Part shown: in pieces, positions 8,928 to 18,837 of the stretch
Layout of the letters: every line of letters begins with the position of its first letter
Numbering within the stretch: the first letter of the stretch is position 1
Assembly: GCA_027533105.1 (NCBI GenBank)
Contig: JAPZTW010000004.1
Coordinates: 191,001 to 255,000, forward strand
Length of the DNA stretch: 64,000 nucleotides
From: Sphingomonadaceae bacterium
GTDB taxonomy: Bacteria > Pseudomonadota > Alphaproteobacteria > Sphingomonadales > Sphingomonadaceae
Direction: 5' to 3'
Translations under genes and position numbers: made by a program
The notes under the pieces: generated by a model
What the model was told of the DNA's origin: nothing
Database searches by the model: none
Seen by the model: the letters and a program-made list of their open reading frames with translations, nothing else

Positions 8928-9003
<76 letters not shown>

Positions 9004-9033
9004 AACGTGGTCTTTGTGCTGGTGTCCTTTGCG

Positions 9034-9921
9034 TCAGGCTGCGCCAAAGGTCCACCCCTCTGTTTGGGCAATTTCCGCAGTCAGCCCCATCGGGTTCCAC
9101 AGGGCCGGATCGTGCGCCGCGATCCGCAGCCAGGCGGCGGTGATCAGGGCGTCGGCGGCATGGTCGGTGATCGCGCCGGAACCGGCCGCCGGGGCCGATC
9201 CCAATGCCGCCAGGGCCGCAGCAAGATCGGCATGATCGCGGATCTTCGAAGCGCCGGTGCGCCGGCCGGCGGCTCGCGCGGCAATGGTGGTGTAGATCTC
9301 ACAGACCACCGATCCGGTTTCGGGCAAGGGATCGATCGGCCAGACCGGCAGCCGTCCACTTAGCCGGTGCAGCAGCCGCATTCCCGTCAGGCTCGACTTG
9401 CCGACCTGCGCCGCGCCGACCAGGTTGAAGTTCGAATAGGGGCGGCAACCCATCGTCTCCTGCGCGCGCTCGGTCACGCGGAAGCGGCCCCGACCGCCCC
9501 CGAAACGGTCTCCCTCGCGCCCGCCGTGGCGGCGGAAATGGCGCGCCGCTTCCGGGTGATCGACGAAGGACGAGGCGCCGAAATGGGGATCGTCGCGGCA
9601 GATCCGGTCGATCAGTGCCCAGAGTTCGCGGGCGTTGTCCGGGCTTTCCGCCCAGCCAGGAAAGAAGCCGCCCGCGTCCACGTGGGCCAGGCTGATCCCC
9701 ATGTCGAAGCCGACAATGGTGCAGTCGGGCAGGTCGTTCAGCAGCCAGTCGAGCACTTCGGGGCGCGACCAGCGATGGCCTGGGCGGACCAGTTCGGGCG
9801 CGGCATCCCCCGGCCCGCACAGCGCGACGGCAATGCCATGATGGCGTTCGCCCGCCGCGCCGGACCAGTCGACTGCGGCGAAATGCTGAAAGCGGCCCGG
9901 TTCGATCCTGGCGGGCTTCAT
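9034..9921 (-). CDS. DUF429-like protein (predicted RNase H-like nuclease fold)
   Basis: The 295-aa cytoplasmic protein begins with an acidic strand FAAVDWSGA and has IVGFDMGIS and later TDHAADALITAAWL. These acidic motifs are spaced as in DUF429 proteins, which are predicted RNase H-like nucleases of unknown substrate. Its ATG at 9921 overlaps the stop of rarA (ATGA), so it is cotranscribed with a replication-fork maintenance gene; a link to DNA repair is possible but unproven. Confidence 0.65.
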   Translation of the reverse strand: MKPARIEPGRFQHFAAVDWSGAAGERHHGIAVALCGPGDAAPELVRPGHRWSRPEVLDWLLNDLPDCTIVGFDMGISLAHVDAGGFFPGWAESPDNARELWALIDRICRDDPHFGASSFVDHPEAARHFRRHGGREGDRFGGGRGRFRVTERAQETMGCRPYSNFNLVGAAQVGKSSLTGMRLLHRLSGRLPVWPIDPLPETGSVVCEIYTTIAARAAGRRTGASKIRDHADLAAALAALGSAPAAGSGAITDHAADALITAAWLRIAAHDPALWNPMGLTAEIAQTEGWTFGAA

Positions 9922-11237
9922 TCCCCGCGCAGCTCGCGCCGCTTCTTGTCCCACCAGTCGAGCCGCTTCAGCACTTCGCGCTCGAACCCGCGTTCGACCG
10001 GGCGGTAGTATTGCTGCGCGCCCATGCCTTCGGGCCAGTAATCGGCGCCCGAAAAGCCGTCCTCGGCCTCGTGATCATAGGCGTAGCCCGCGCCATAGCC
10101 GATGTCCTTCATCAGTTTGGTCGGGGCGTTGAGAATGTGCGCGGGAGGGGCCAGGCTGCCGGTTTCCTTCGCGCTCTGCCAGGCTTCCTTCTGCGCGACA
10201 TAGGCTGCGTTCGATTTGGGCGCGGTGGCGAGGTAGAGGCAGGCCTGGACAATCGCCAGTTCGCCTTCTGGACTGCCGAGGAACTGGTAAGCATCCTTGG
10301 CGGCGAGGCACTGGGTCAGCGCCTGCGGATCGGCAAGGCCAATGTCTTCGCTGGCAAAGCGCACCAGCCGGCGCAGCACGTAAAGCGGCTCCTCCCCGGC
10401 GGTCAGCATCCGGGCGAGGTAATAGAGGCTGGCTTGCGGGTCCGATCCGCGCAGTGCCTTGTGGAGCGCGGAAATCAGGTTGTAGTGCCCGTCGCGGTCC
10501 TTGTCGTAGACGGCGACGCGGCGTTGCAGGAAGGCCCCCAGCGCGGCCGGATCGAGCGGCTCGGCGATGTTGGCGTGGTAGAGCGTTTCGGCCTGGTTGA
10601 GCAGGAAGCGGCCATCACCGTCCGCGCTCGCGACCAGCGCCTCGCGCGCCTCCGGCGTCAGTGGCAGCGGTCCGGCCAGGTCCTCGGCGCGGGCCAGCAA
10701 CGTGTCGAGCGCCCTTGCATCCAGCCGGTGCAGGATCAGCACCTGCGCGCGGCTGAGCAGCGCGGCGTTGAGCGCGAAGCTGGGGTTCTCGGTCGTCGCG
10801 CCGACCAGCGTCACCGTGCCGCGCTCGACAAAGGGCAGGAAGCCGTCCTGCTGGGCGCGGTTGAAGCGGTGAATCTCGTCCACGAACAGCAGCGTCCGCT
10901 GGCCCATCTTCGCGGCGGTCTCGGCCTCGGCGAAAGCCTTCTTGAGGTCGGCCACGCCCGAGAATACCGCGCTGACCGAAACGAAGCGCATGCCCACCGC
11001 ATCGGCCAGCAACCGCGCCGTGCTGGTCTTGCCGGTGCCGGGTGGCCCCCACAGGATCATGCTGGAGAGGCGGCCGGCGGCCACCATCCGCCCGATCGCG
11101 CCTTCCGGCCCGGTCAGGTGTTCCTGCCCGATCACCTCGGCCAGACTGCGCGGCCGCAGCTTGTCAGCCAGCGGCGCATCGGCGCGCGGTTCGTCCGGCT
11201 GGGCGGGGGGCAGGTCTGCGGCAAAAAGGTCGGCCAT
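9918..11237 (-). CDS. rarA: Replication-associated recombination protein A (MgsA/RarA AAA+ ATPase)
   Basis: RarA is a clamp-loader-like ATPase acting at stalled replication forks. The protein (about 439 aa) has Walker A LWGPPGTGKTS, Walker B LLFVDEIHRFN, sensor 1 VGATTENPSF, and the C-terminal RarA region RRLVRFASEDIGLADPQAL followed by LPAPAHILNAPTKLMKDIGYG-like sequence. The ATG at 11237 (MADLF) is preferred; an in-frame ATG at 11249 also exists. The downstream DUF429-like gene overlaps by four bases. Confidence 0.95.
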   Translation of the reverse strand: MADLFAADLPPAQPDEPRADAPLADKLRPRSLAEVIGQEHLTGPEGAIGRMVAAGRLSSMILWGPPGTGKTSTARLLADAVGMRFVSVSAVFSGVADLKKAFAEAETAAKMGQRTLLFVDEIHRFNRAQQDGFLPFVERGTVTLVGATTENPSFALNAALLSRAQVLILHRLDARALDTLLARAEDLAGPLPLTPEAREALVASADGDGRFLLNQAETLYHANIAEPLDPAALGAFLQRRVAVYDKDRDGHYNLISALHKALRGSDPQASLYYLARMLTAGEEPLYVLRRLVRFASEDIGLADPQALTQCLAAKDAYQFLGSPEGELAIVQACLYLATAPKSNAAYVAQKEAWQSAKETGSLAPPAHILNAPTKLMKDIGYGAGYAYDHEAEDGFSGADYWPEGMGAQQYYRPVERGFEREVLKRLDWWDKKRRELRGE

Positions 11238-11364
11238 CGGCGAGAGCATAGGGCAGTTGGCACGGCGCGTTAATCGCCAATCCCGTCAGGTTTCCCCGGA
11301 TATTGCCGATCCGGTTACCTGTGATACCTTTTCCCTCATCCTGAAACGGGATGGGGGAAAGACA

Positions 11365-11781
11365 ATGAGCAATCCGATCGCAGGTGCGCCCTCTGGCGCG
11401 TTCAAGATCATCGCCTGGCTGGGCATGGCCTGGAATACGCTGGGCGCGGGTCTCTATCTGTGGACCAAGCTCGATCCGCAGGCAGCGGCAGCCGGTGCCA
11501 GTCCGGCGATGCAGGACTACATGGCCACCATGCCGACCTATGCGCACATTGGCTGGTCGCTGGGGATCTGGGGATCGTTCCTGGGTTCGGTGCTCATGGT
11601 GATGGGCCGTCGGCAGGCCGTGCCTGCATTCCTGGTCTCGCTGCTTGGCGCGTTGGCCAGCTTTGGCGCGCAGGCGCAGGCGGGTGTGCTCGATCCCGGC
11701 ATGACGTCCTTCATCGTGGCCGTGATCGCGCTGCTGCTCTGGCTCAGCCGCCGCGCAGCCGCGCAGGGGCAGCTGCGCTAG
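11365..11781 (+). CDS. Small integral membrane protein, about four TM segments
   Basis: A 138-aa hydrophobic protein with predicted helices near residues 13-32, 55-78, 82-102 and 110-128. No catalytic motif is visible and I do not recognise a named family. The ATG at 11365 follows GGGGGAAAGACA, an acceptable ribosome site. It ends convergently 4 bases before the GT4 glycosyltransferase gene. Confidence 0.75.
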   Translation: MSNPIAGAPSGAFKIIAWLGMAWNTLGAGLYLWTKLDPQAAAAGASPAMQDYMATMPTYAHIGWSLGIWGSFLGSVLMVMGRRQAVPAFLVSLLGALASFGAQAQAGVLDPGMTSFIVAVIALLLWLSRRAAAQGQLR

Positions 11782-11785
11782 GCGA

Positions 11786-12946
11786 TCACCGCCGGGTCAG
11801 CGCGGCCTTCTGGCGGATCAGCCGCAGGTAGGTGTCGGCCACAACCTGGTTGATCTGGTCCCAGCTGAAGTCGCGGCTGCGCCGCTCCCCGGCCTTGCCG
11901 TGCTCGGCACGCAGCGCCGGGTCCTCGATATAGGCCCGCAGCGCCTCGGCGAACTGGTGGACCGCACCGGGCCGGATCAACCGGCCCGAGCGGCCATTGT
12001 CGACCAGGTTCTGGCTGCCGGTGGCCGCCGCAGCCACGACCGGCAGGCCGCTGGCCATGGCTTCGAGGCTGACATTGCCGAAGGTTTCGGTGGTCGAGGG
12101 GAAGAACAGCACGTCCATGCTGGCCACGGCCTTGCCCAGGTCCCTGCCGCCCATGAAGCCGGCAAAGACCGCCTGCGGCAAGCGCGCTTCCAGCCACGGC
12201 CGCGCCGGGCCATCGCCCACGATCAGTGTGCGGTGCTGCACACCCCGGCGGCGCAGCTCGTCGATCGTGTCGGAAAAGACGTCGAGCCCCTTTTCCATGA
12301 CCAGCCGGCTGTGGAAGCCGACCAGCACCTCGTCATCGCCGATCCCCAGCTCGCGCCGCCATTCCAGCGAACGGTGCGAGGGATCGAAGATCTCGCGATC
12401 GACCCCGCGCGACCAGATGTCGATGTCATAGTTCATCCGCTGGTCGCGCAGCACCTGGGCCATCGATTCCGACGGCGCGACCAGCGCATCGCAGCGGCGG
12501 TAGAGCCGCCGCAGCATGGCTTCGACCACCGGTTCCAGCCAGGCCATGTTGTAATAGCGGAAATAGGTTTCGAACCGGGTGTGGACCGAAGCCAGCACCG
12601 GGATCTTGCGGTGCCGCGCCCAGGTAACCGCGCGGTGCGCGGCGAAATCGGGCGAGGAAATCTGCACCACGTTCGGGTTGAACGCCTTCAGATCGGCCCG
12701 CACCCTGGGGCTGAGCATCAGCGGAACGCGATACTCCCCGCGCCCCGGAAAGGCGAAGGCGGGTACGCCGACCAGATCGCCGGTGGCCGGGAAGGCCGGT
12801 TCGTCCACCACGGGCGAATAGACCCGCACCGCCGCGCCCTGGCGCAGCAGGTAGCCCACCAGCCGGTTGAGCGCCTGGTTGGCCCCGTCGCGGACGTAAT
12901 TGTAGTTGCCGCTGAACAGGGCAATCCGAAGGTCGGCAGTATCCAT
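11786..12946 (-). CDS. GT4 family glycosyltransferase (alpha-mannosyltransferase-like)
   Basis: This retaining GT-B transferase probably adds mannose or a similar sugar to a lipid or glycan at the inner membrane. The 386-aa protein begins RIALFSGNYNYVRDGANQAL, has GFHSRLVMEKGLDVF for nucleotide-sugar phosphate contact, and the EX7E motif in STTETFGNVSLEAMASGLPVV. It resembles the MgtA/PimB-like clade. No other polysaccharide genes are adjacent. Confidence 0.9.
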   Translation of the reverse strand: MDTADLRIALFSGNYNYVRDGANQALNRLVGYLLRQGAAVRVYSPVVDEPAFPATGDLVGVPAFAFPGRGEYRVPLMLSPRVRADLKAFNPNVVQISSPDFAAHRAVTWARHRKIPVLASVHTRFETYFRYYNMAWLEPVVEAMLRRLYRRCDALVAPSESMAQVLRDQRMNYDIDIWSRGVDREIFDPSHRSLEWRRELGIGDDEVLVGFHSRLVMEKGLDVFSDTIDELRRRGVQHRTLIVGDGPARPWLEARLPQAVFAGFMGGRDLGKAVASMDVLFFPSTTETFGNVSLEAMASGLPVVAAAATGSQNLVDNGRSGRLIRPGAVHQFAEALRAYIEDPALRAEHGKAGERRSRDFSWDQINQVVADTYLRLIRQKAALTRR

Positions 12947-12984
12947 TGCCCTGCGCTCTAGCCGATTGCGGCGGCCGGCGCGAG

Positions 12985-14577
12985 TCAGGCAGTCGGCAGG
13001 GTCAGGATAAAGACTGCCCCCGCCGTGCTTTCGGCCAGTTCCAGCTGCCCGCGCCCGTTTTCCGCCAGGGCCCGGGCGATCGGCAGGCCCAGGCCCGTGC
13101 CGCCATTGGCGCGCTTGCTGGTGAAGAAGGGGTCGAACACCCGCTCGCGGTCGGCCGCCGGAATGCCGGGGCCATCGTCGGCCAGCCGGATCATGACCAT
13201 GCCGTCATCCAGCGCGGCGCTGATGGTCAGGTGCCGAGCCCCGGCCTGACGGGCGTTCTCGATCAGCGTGGTAAGGATCGCTTCCAGCGCCCCGGCCTCG
13301 GCCATCAGCGGCGGCAGGTCGGGCGGCAGGTTTATGGTGATGGCGAAGTCCTCGCGGCGCAGGCCCTCGGCCACCTGGGCCAGTAGTGGGCCCAGCGCCG
13401 TGCGTGCCGAAGGATCACTGTGGCCCATGTCAGCCTGGGCCAGCTCCATCAGGCGGCTGACCAGGCGCGACAGCCGCCCGGCATCGGCGGCCATATTGGC
13501 CAGGAACCGCTCGCGCTCGGCCACGCTCATCGTTGCGCCATGGTCCTGCAACAGCTCGATCCCGCCCGAGAGGCCGGCCAACGGCGTCTTGAACTCGTGG
13601 CTCAGCGCCGCCGCGAAATCGCGCAGATAGCGCGAGCGGCGGGCGATTGCTTCCGACATGGCGGCGAAATCGTCATAGAGGCCGCCGATCTCGCGCACTT
13701 CCAGTGTCGGGCGGCGCGGCGCGGCATGGCGGCCCTGGGCGAGCGCGCGGCTGGCGCGGCTGAGCCGTTCGACCGGGCTGACGATGGCGCGAGCCAGCAC
13801 GGCGGTGAGGACCAGCAGCAGCGAGAAGATCGCGCCGACCCCCAGCGCGATCTTGCCGCGATCCTCCCACATCCCCCGGAACAGCGCGCGCGGACTGCGC
13901 GAGACCAGCACAGCGCCGACCACTTCGCCGCGTACCGTGATGGGCCGGGCCTGGTGCATCCGGATCGAGGTGGCGCGGCTGATCCAGTCGAGCGGGGTAT
14001 CGCGCAGGTAGGCACCGTTGTGGCGCAGCACCGTGGCGGGCGTGCCGCCCAGCGCCGAGCGTACCTCGGGCACCTGGGCCAGGCTCAGCCCCCGGTTGCG
14101 GCCGTTGAGCAGCAGGCCCTGCCGGTCAAGCAGCAGGATCGAGGCGAGGGTGGCGCGCTTGGTTTCGGCAATGGCCGGGGCGATCCGGTCGGCCACCTGC
14201 TGCGCGACCGGATCGGCGCGGGCGGGGGTTGCGGCGGCAGCCGGTCGTTCAGGCAGGACGGGGGAGGAGCGCAGATCGACGCCGGTGGGGGTATCCTCGT
14301 AGCTTTCGCTGCGCGTGTCGGCCGGATCGTCCGGCGACTCCGGTGGCGCGGCGGCAGCCGGGCCGGGCCAGAGCAGCGCAGCGCTGGCGGCAATCGCGGC
14401 GCTCTGCGCGGTCAGTTCCGCTTCGGTGCGGCGGATCAGCGCGTTCTCGTAAACCCTGAGACCCAGCGCGGCGATGCCGGGCAGGGCGGCGACAAACAGC
14501 AATGTGCCGAACAGCAGCCAGCGCAGCCGCGGCATGGGCCACAGCGCGCGGGCCAGCTTGCGCAGCGCTTCGATCAT
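12985..14577 (-). CDS. Sensor histidine kinase
   Basis: The 530-aa inner-membrane kinase has a first TM near residues 18-40, a Pro/Ala-rich periplasmic sensor of about 200 aa, a second TM (GVGAIFSLLLVLTAVLARAI), HAMP, the H-box ALSHEFKTPLAG, N-box LIENARQAG, and G boxes LADDGPGIP and GTGLGLPIA. Its ATG at 14577 overlaps the response-regulator stop (ATGA). The periplasmic part shows no recognisable ligand domain. Confidence 0.93.
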   Translation of the reverse strand: MIEALRKLARALWPMPRLRWLLFGTLLFVAALPGIAALGLRVYENALIRRTEAELTAQSAAIAASAALLWPGPAAAAPPESPDDPADTRSESYEDTPTGVDLRSSPVLPERPAAAATPARADPVAQQVADRIAPAIAETKRATLASILLLDRQGLLLNGRNRGLSLAQVPEVRSALGGTPATVLRHNGAYLRDTPLDWISRATSIRMHQARPITVRGEVVGAVLVSRSPRALFRGMWEDRGKIALGVGAIFSLLLVLTAVLARAIVSPVERLSRASRALAQGRHAAPRRPTLEVREIGGLYDDFAAMSEAIARRSRYLRDFAAALSHEFKTPLAGLSGGIELLQDHGATMSVAERERFLANMAADAGRLSRLVSRLMELAQADMGHSDPSARTALGPLLAQVAEGLRREDFAITINLPPDLPPLMAEAGALEAILTTLIENARQAGARHLTISAALDDGMVMIRLADDGPGIPAADRERVFDPFFTSKRANGGTGLGLPIARALAENGRGQLELAESTAGAVFILTLPTA

Positions 14578-15284
14578 GCCGGAGTGCAAGGCCCAAGCCG
14601 ATAGCCGACGCCCGCCCGCGTTTCGACCAGGCTGTCGCAGCCCACGTCAGCGAACTTGCGACGCAGGTTGCGCACATGGCTGTCGATCGTGCGGTCGGTA
14701 ATGGCAAAGCCGGGGCCGTGCAGCCGGTCGATCAGTTCATCGCGGCTGAAGAAGCGCGTGGGCGCGCTGGCGAGTGTGCGCAGCAGGGTGAACTCGGTGA
14801 CGGTCAAGGCCACTTCCGCGCCCTGCCACTGCGCGGCCCAGCCTTCGATGTCGAGGCTCAGGCCACCCCGGCCAAGCGGTTGCGCCGGGGCGGTTGGTGC
14901 GGCGGTCTCGCGCGCCGAGCGGCGCAGGATCGCCTGGGCCCGGGCCACCACCTCGCGTGGGGAGAAGGGCTTTACCACATAGTCATCCGCGCCCAGCTCG
15001 ATCCCCAGCACGCGGTCCAGCTCGTCGTCGCGGCTGGACAGGAACAGGATCGGCAGCTCGCCGCTGGCGCGCAGGCGGCGGCACACTTCGAGTCCGTCCA
15101 TTCGCGGCATGTTGATATCCAGCACCACCAGGTCGGGCGGGTCGCGGCCAATCAGCGCCAGGGCTTCCTCGCCATCGCCTGCTTCGGCTGTCTCGACCCC
15201 CGACTTGGCGAAGGCGAACTTCAGCACCTCGCGGATATGCGGGTCATCGTCGACGATCAGGACGCGGCGGGCCATGGCGATCAT
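14574..15284 (-). CDS. OmpR-family response regulator
   Basis: The 236-aa regulator has a receiver domain with acidic pocket VDDD (12-14), phospho-acceptor Asp56 in VVLDINMP and Lys105 in VVKPFSP, followed by an OmpR-type winged helix with TVTEFTLLRTLAS and ITDRTIDSHVRNLRRKF. The ATG at 15284 overlaps the DUF4173 stop, and its own stop overlaps the kinase start, so the three genes form a tightly coupled operon. Confidence 0.95.
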   Translation of the reverse strand: MIAMARRVLIVDDDPHIREVLKFAFAKSGVETAEAGDGEEALALIGRDPPDLVVLDINMPRMDGLEVCRRLRASGELPILFLSSRDDELDRVLGIELGADDYVVKPFSPREVVARAQAILRRSARETAAPTAPAQPLGRGGLSLDIEGWAAQWQGAEVALTVTEFTLLRTLASAPTRFFSRDELIDRLHGPGFAITDRTIDSHVRNLRRKFADVGCDSLVETRAGVGYRLGPCTPA

Positions 15285-16864
15285 TGTGACGGTTCCGCAG
15301 TCGCAGTCAACGCGGGGGTGGCAGGCGCCGCCGCTTCGCTGGCCGTTTCATAGGGCACACCCGAACAGTCATAGCGTTCGGGCTGGTATGCGCGCACCGG
15401 GCCAACCAGCGCTTCCGCCCGCGCCAGTCGCCGTTCGCCCAGCAGGGTCCAGCCGCCGTGGCGCAGCAGTTCGCCCTGCGCATATTGCACCTGCTGGCGC
15501 AGTGCCGTGACCCGCCTGGCCAGGGCGGGATCGAGCGGGCGCTGTTCCAGCTCGATCAGCGGGAGCAGGGCCGACCCTTCAAGCTCGGCCAGATAGCACA
15601 GATCGATCCCCGCGCCGCTGCCGTCCACCTCGCGGGCGTGGCGCACGTTCCACTGTGCGGCCAGCGCGCCGGTATCGACAAAGGCATAGGTCCCCAGCAG
15701 CAGCGCGGCGGCGGTGCAATTGGCGTTGATCAGCCAGCGCGCGCTATGCCCGCGCAGCAGCCGCCAGCCGATCAGCAGCAGCCCCACCGCCACCAGCGCC
15801 ATCCAGGCCAGGGCCGCGATCCGCAGGCGGGTCAGCGAATAGGCGTCGATGTAATCGTAGAGCCGCAGCATCGAGGAAGCGACCAGCACCAGGTTCTGTG
15901 CGATCCACAGCGTGACCAGCTTGCGCACCAGCGGACTCTCGGCCGTCTGCGAACCGGGGCGCAGGGTCACCAGCACGAACAGCGCCGCCAGCAGCGCCGT
16001 CGCGATCAGCGGATAGGCGCCGCGATGGGCATAGTCGGCCAGGGTCATCCCCTCTGGCAGCGGCATGAGGCCCCACAGCCAGGCGAGGTCCATCGCGTTC
16101 TGCGCGGCGAACAGCGCGTTGAAGGCGATCAGGCTGATCAGGACCGAGGCGGGGCTGACGCCGGGGATCGCAAGGTCGCCCGATCCGTCGAAGGTGCCGA
16201 AGTAAGGCCGGGCGCGGCGCGGGCGGAGCACGCCCCAGGTGATCACGAAGATCACGCCCCAAAAGAGGATCCGGCCCAATGTCCGCTCGCTCAGCCTTGG
16301 CAGGGCAAGGCTGGCGATGAACTGGTCGATCACCGGGTTGGCGCTGGCGAACAGGGCCACGATCACCAGGCTGCCCACCAGCGGCAGGACCAATGCGGGC
16401 AGCAGGCTGCGCAGCCCTGTCCCCGAGGCTGGCCGTCGCGTCCGCACGCGGTTGAGCCGGAACAAGTCGATCAGCGGGCCGAACAGCGCCTTGAACCCGT
16501 GCGCCACCAGCCGCTGCGCCCAGCGCCAGCCATCGTCGAACCGGGCCGTGCCGGGCAGCAGGATCGCCAGGCCCATGGCTACCCAGAACAGCAGGAAGGG
16601 CAGCGGGGCCGCATCCCAGATCATCGCCCCCGCCATCATGAGCGCAACGGTCAGCGCGATCAGCGCGCGCTGATCGTACCGCAAGGCGGGGTTGGCCAGC
16701 ACCGCCGCAAGCGCCAGGGCCGCGCCGAACAGGCCGAGCCAGCCGAAGCTCAGTTCGCGTACGAAGAACACCTGGTCGGCCAGCGCGATCAGCGCCGCGG
16801 CCAGGGCCAGCTTTACGGCAAAGCCGCCGTGCAGCCGGGGCAATCGCGTATTCAGTCCAGTCAT
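15281..16864 (-). CDS. DUF4173 (DUF4153-related) polytopic membrane protein
   Basis: The 527-aa inner-membrane protein has about 11-12 hydrophobic segments, then a soluble tail of about 110 aa that starts near NVRHAREVDGSGAGIDL. The segment LFWGVIFVITWGVLRPRRAR and ANPVIDQFI match the DUF4173 pattern as I recall it. Function is unknown. As promoter-proximal gene of the operon with a two-component system, it may provide or modulate the signal sensed by the kinase; this is inference. Confidence 0.8.
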   Translation of the reverse strand: MTGLNTRLPRLHGGFAVKLALAAALIALADQVFFVRELSFGWLGLFGAALALAAVLANPALRYDQRALIALTVALMMAGAMIWDAAPLPFLLFWVAMGLAILLPGTARFDDGWRWAQRLVAHGFKALFGPLIDLFRLNRVRTRRPASGTGLRSLLPALVLPLVGSLVIVALFASANPVIDQFIASLALPRLSERTLGRILFWGVIFVITWGVLRPRRARPYFGTFDGSGDLAIPGVSPASVLISLIAFNALFAAQNAMDLAWLWGLMPLPEGMTLADYAHRGAYPLIATALLAALFVLVTLRPGSQTAESPLVRKLVTLWIAQNLVLVASSMLRLYDYIDAYSLTRLRIAALAWMALVAVGLLLIGWRLLRGHSARWLINANCTAAALLLGTYAFVDTGALAAQWNVRHAREVDGSGAGIDLCYLAELEGSALLPLIELEQRPLDPALARRVTALRQQVQYAQGELLRHGGWTLLGERRLARAEALVGPVRAYQPERYDCSGVPYETASEAAAPATPALTATAEPSQ

Positions 16865-16967
16865 CGCAACCTCCTGTTGCCCCCGCTATGAGGCGACTGG
16901 ATGCAGCGACTGACTGCGGCCGCGTGGGCTTGCAGCGATGATGCTGTGCAGATCCGGTGCAGGGGGG

Positions 16968-18761
16968 TCAGTACCCCTGCGCCTGCCCGTCCTTGCGCAT
17001 CTCGGTCGCCCCGGTCAGCACGCCGGTCTTGGGATCACGCGCGATCGCCTGATAGCCTCCGAACATGGCCCCGTCGCTGACCACCTCGACCTTGTGGCCC
17101 ATCGCCTTCAGCGCCGCGACGGTCGCCGCCGGGATGCCGGGTTCGACATAGAGCGTGCCGAGCGGATCGATGCTCGGCCCGGTGGTCGGCTCGGTCGGCT
17201 CGCGCCCGCCTTCGTGGTTGAGCCGCGCCGCATCGCCCGCTTCCTGCAGGTTCATGCCATAGTCGACCAGGTTGATCAGCACCTGCACATGGCCCTGCGG
17301 CTGCATCCCGCCGCCCATCAGGCCCAGCGTCATGTACGGCTGGCCATCCTTCTTCACGAAGGCCGGGATGATCGTCTGGAATGGCCGCTTGCCCGGCGCA
17401 TAGGCATTGGCGTGCTTGGGGTCGAGGCTGTAGAGCTCGCCCCGGTCCTGGAACATGAAGCCCAGCCCATCGGGCGTGAGGCCGCTGCCCATCCCGCGAT
17501 AGTTCGACTGGATCAGGCTGACCATCAGCCCGTCCTTGTCGACCACGGTCATATAGGTGGTGTCGCCCGGCCCATCGAGCTTGGGTTCGGGCTTCGGTTC
17601 ACCCGGCGCGAATTCCGGCGTCGCCTTGTCCGGATTGATCAGGGCAAAGCGCTTGCGGCCATATTCGTCGGACAGCAGGTCCATCGGGAAGGGCGCGAAG
17701 CCCGGATCGGCATAGAACTTCGCGACGTCGGCATGGGCCAGCCGCTTCGCCTCGGTGATGTAATGCAGCACCTGCGGGCTGCCGCGCTCCCACTGGGCCA
17801 GGTCCACGTTCTTCAGGATATTGACCATCTGCAGCGCCGCGAAGCCCTGCGTATTGGGCGGCAGTTCGCACAGCTCGTAACCCTTGCGATAGGCCACGCA
17901 AACGGGATCGAACCAGTCGCTGCGGTGGGCGGCAAAGTCCTCAAGGCTGTAGGCCGAACCCTGCCGCTTCAGGTAATCGACCATCACCTGCGCGCTCTGC
18001 CCGCGATAGAACTCGTCGCGGCCATTGGTGGCGATCCGCTCCAGCGTATTGGCGAGGTCCGGGTTGCGGAACACCTCGCCCGCCTTGGGCGCGCCATTGG
18101 CGAACCAGGTCTTGCGGGCATTGGTGAAGTCGAACTTGTCCGCATTGCGATCGAAATTGCGATAAGCGCGGCGGTAATACTCGGCGATCACCGGGGCGAC
18201 CGGATGGCCCTCGCGGGCATAGCGGATCGTCGGGGCCAGCACGTCCTTTATCGGCAGCTTGCCGAACCGCTGGTGCATGGTGAACCAGGCATCGACCGTG
18301 CCGGGGATGGTGACCGAGAGGTGGCCCAGCGGCGGCAGGCTCTTGGCATCGCCCAGCTTCGCCTTCAGCTGCTTCAGCGTCTGCCCCTTGGGGCTGCGGC
18401 CCGATCCGTTGAGGCCGTGAAGCTTGCCGGTCTTCGGGTCATAGATGATCGCGAACAGATCGCCGCCGATGCCGTTGCCGGTCGGCTCCATCAGCCCCAG
18501 CACGGCATTGGCCGCAATCGCCGCGTCGACCGCATTGCCGCCGGCTTTCAGCACGTCGAGCGCGATCTGCGTCGCCAGCGGATGGGCCGTCGCCGCCATG
18601 CCGTTCTGGGCATAGACCGGGCTGCGCGACCAAGGCGCGCCCGCCGGGCGGCCCCCGGCACCGATCTGCTCGGCAATCGGGCGGGGCTTGGCGTCCTGCG
18701 CGGCGGCAGGCGCGGTCAGCGTGACCGCGAGGGCGGCAGCAAGAGCGATGGTACGGGTCAT
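16968..18761 (-). CDS. ggt: Gamma-glutamyltranspeptidase
   Basis: This periplasmic N-terminal nucleophile hydrolase splits gamma-glutamyl bonds of glutathione. The 597-aa precursor has a signal peptide ending AAAQ (around 22). The self-processing nucleophile is Thr401 in GPGDTTYMTVVD, which would yield a small subunit of about 197 aa. LMGGGMQPQGHVQ near 481-493 is the conserved GG-containing oxyanion region, and NHEGGREP follows. The ATG at 18761 directly precedes the signal sequence. Confidence 0.95.
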   Translation of the reverse strand: MTRTIALAAALAVTLTAPAAAQDAKPRPIAEQIGAGGRPAGAPWSRSPVYAQNGMAATAHPLATQIALDVLKAGGNAVDAAIAANAVLGLMEPTGNGIGGDLFAIIYDPKTGKLHGLNGSGRSPKGQTLKQLKAKLGDAKSLPPLGHLSVTIPGTVDAWFTMHQRFGKLPIKDVLAPTIRYAREGHPVAPVIAEYYRRAYRNFDRNADKFDFTNARKTWFANGAPKAGEVFRNPDLANTLERIATNGRDEFYRGQSAQVMVDYLKRQGSAYSLEDFAAHRSDWFDPVCVAYRKGYELCELPPNTQGFAALQMVNILKNVDLAQWERGSPQVLHYITEAKRLAHADVAKFYADPGFAPFPMDLLSDEYGRKRFALINPDKATPEFAPGEPKPEPKLDGPGDTTYMTVVDKDGLMVSLIQSNYRGMGSGLTPDGLGFMFQDRGELYSLDPKHANAYAPGKRPFQTIIPAFVKKDGQPYMTLGLMGGGMQPQGHVQVLINLVDYGMNLQEAGDAARLNHEGGREPTEPTTGPSIDPLGTLYVEPGIPAATVAALKAMGHKVEVVSDGAMFGGYQAIARDPKTGVLTGATEMRKDGQAQGY

Positions 18762-18837
18762 GCGAAGCACTCCGGGAATTGCGTCTGGTGCGCTGACTAG
18801 GCCGCTCTGCCAGTGCCTGCAACACGGCATATGGGAC

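Noticed and set aside
16938..18800. A 620-codon open frame antisense to ggt.
   Set aside because: The GGT frame has a signal peptide, nucleophile motif and normal length, and the other frame has none of these.
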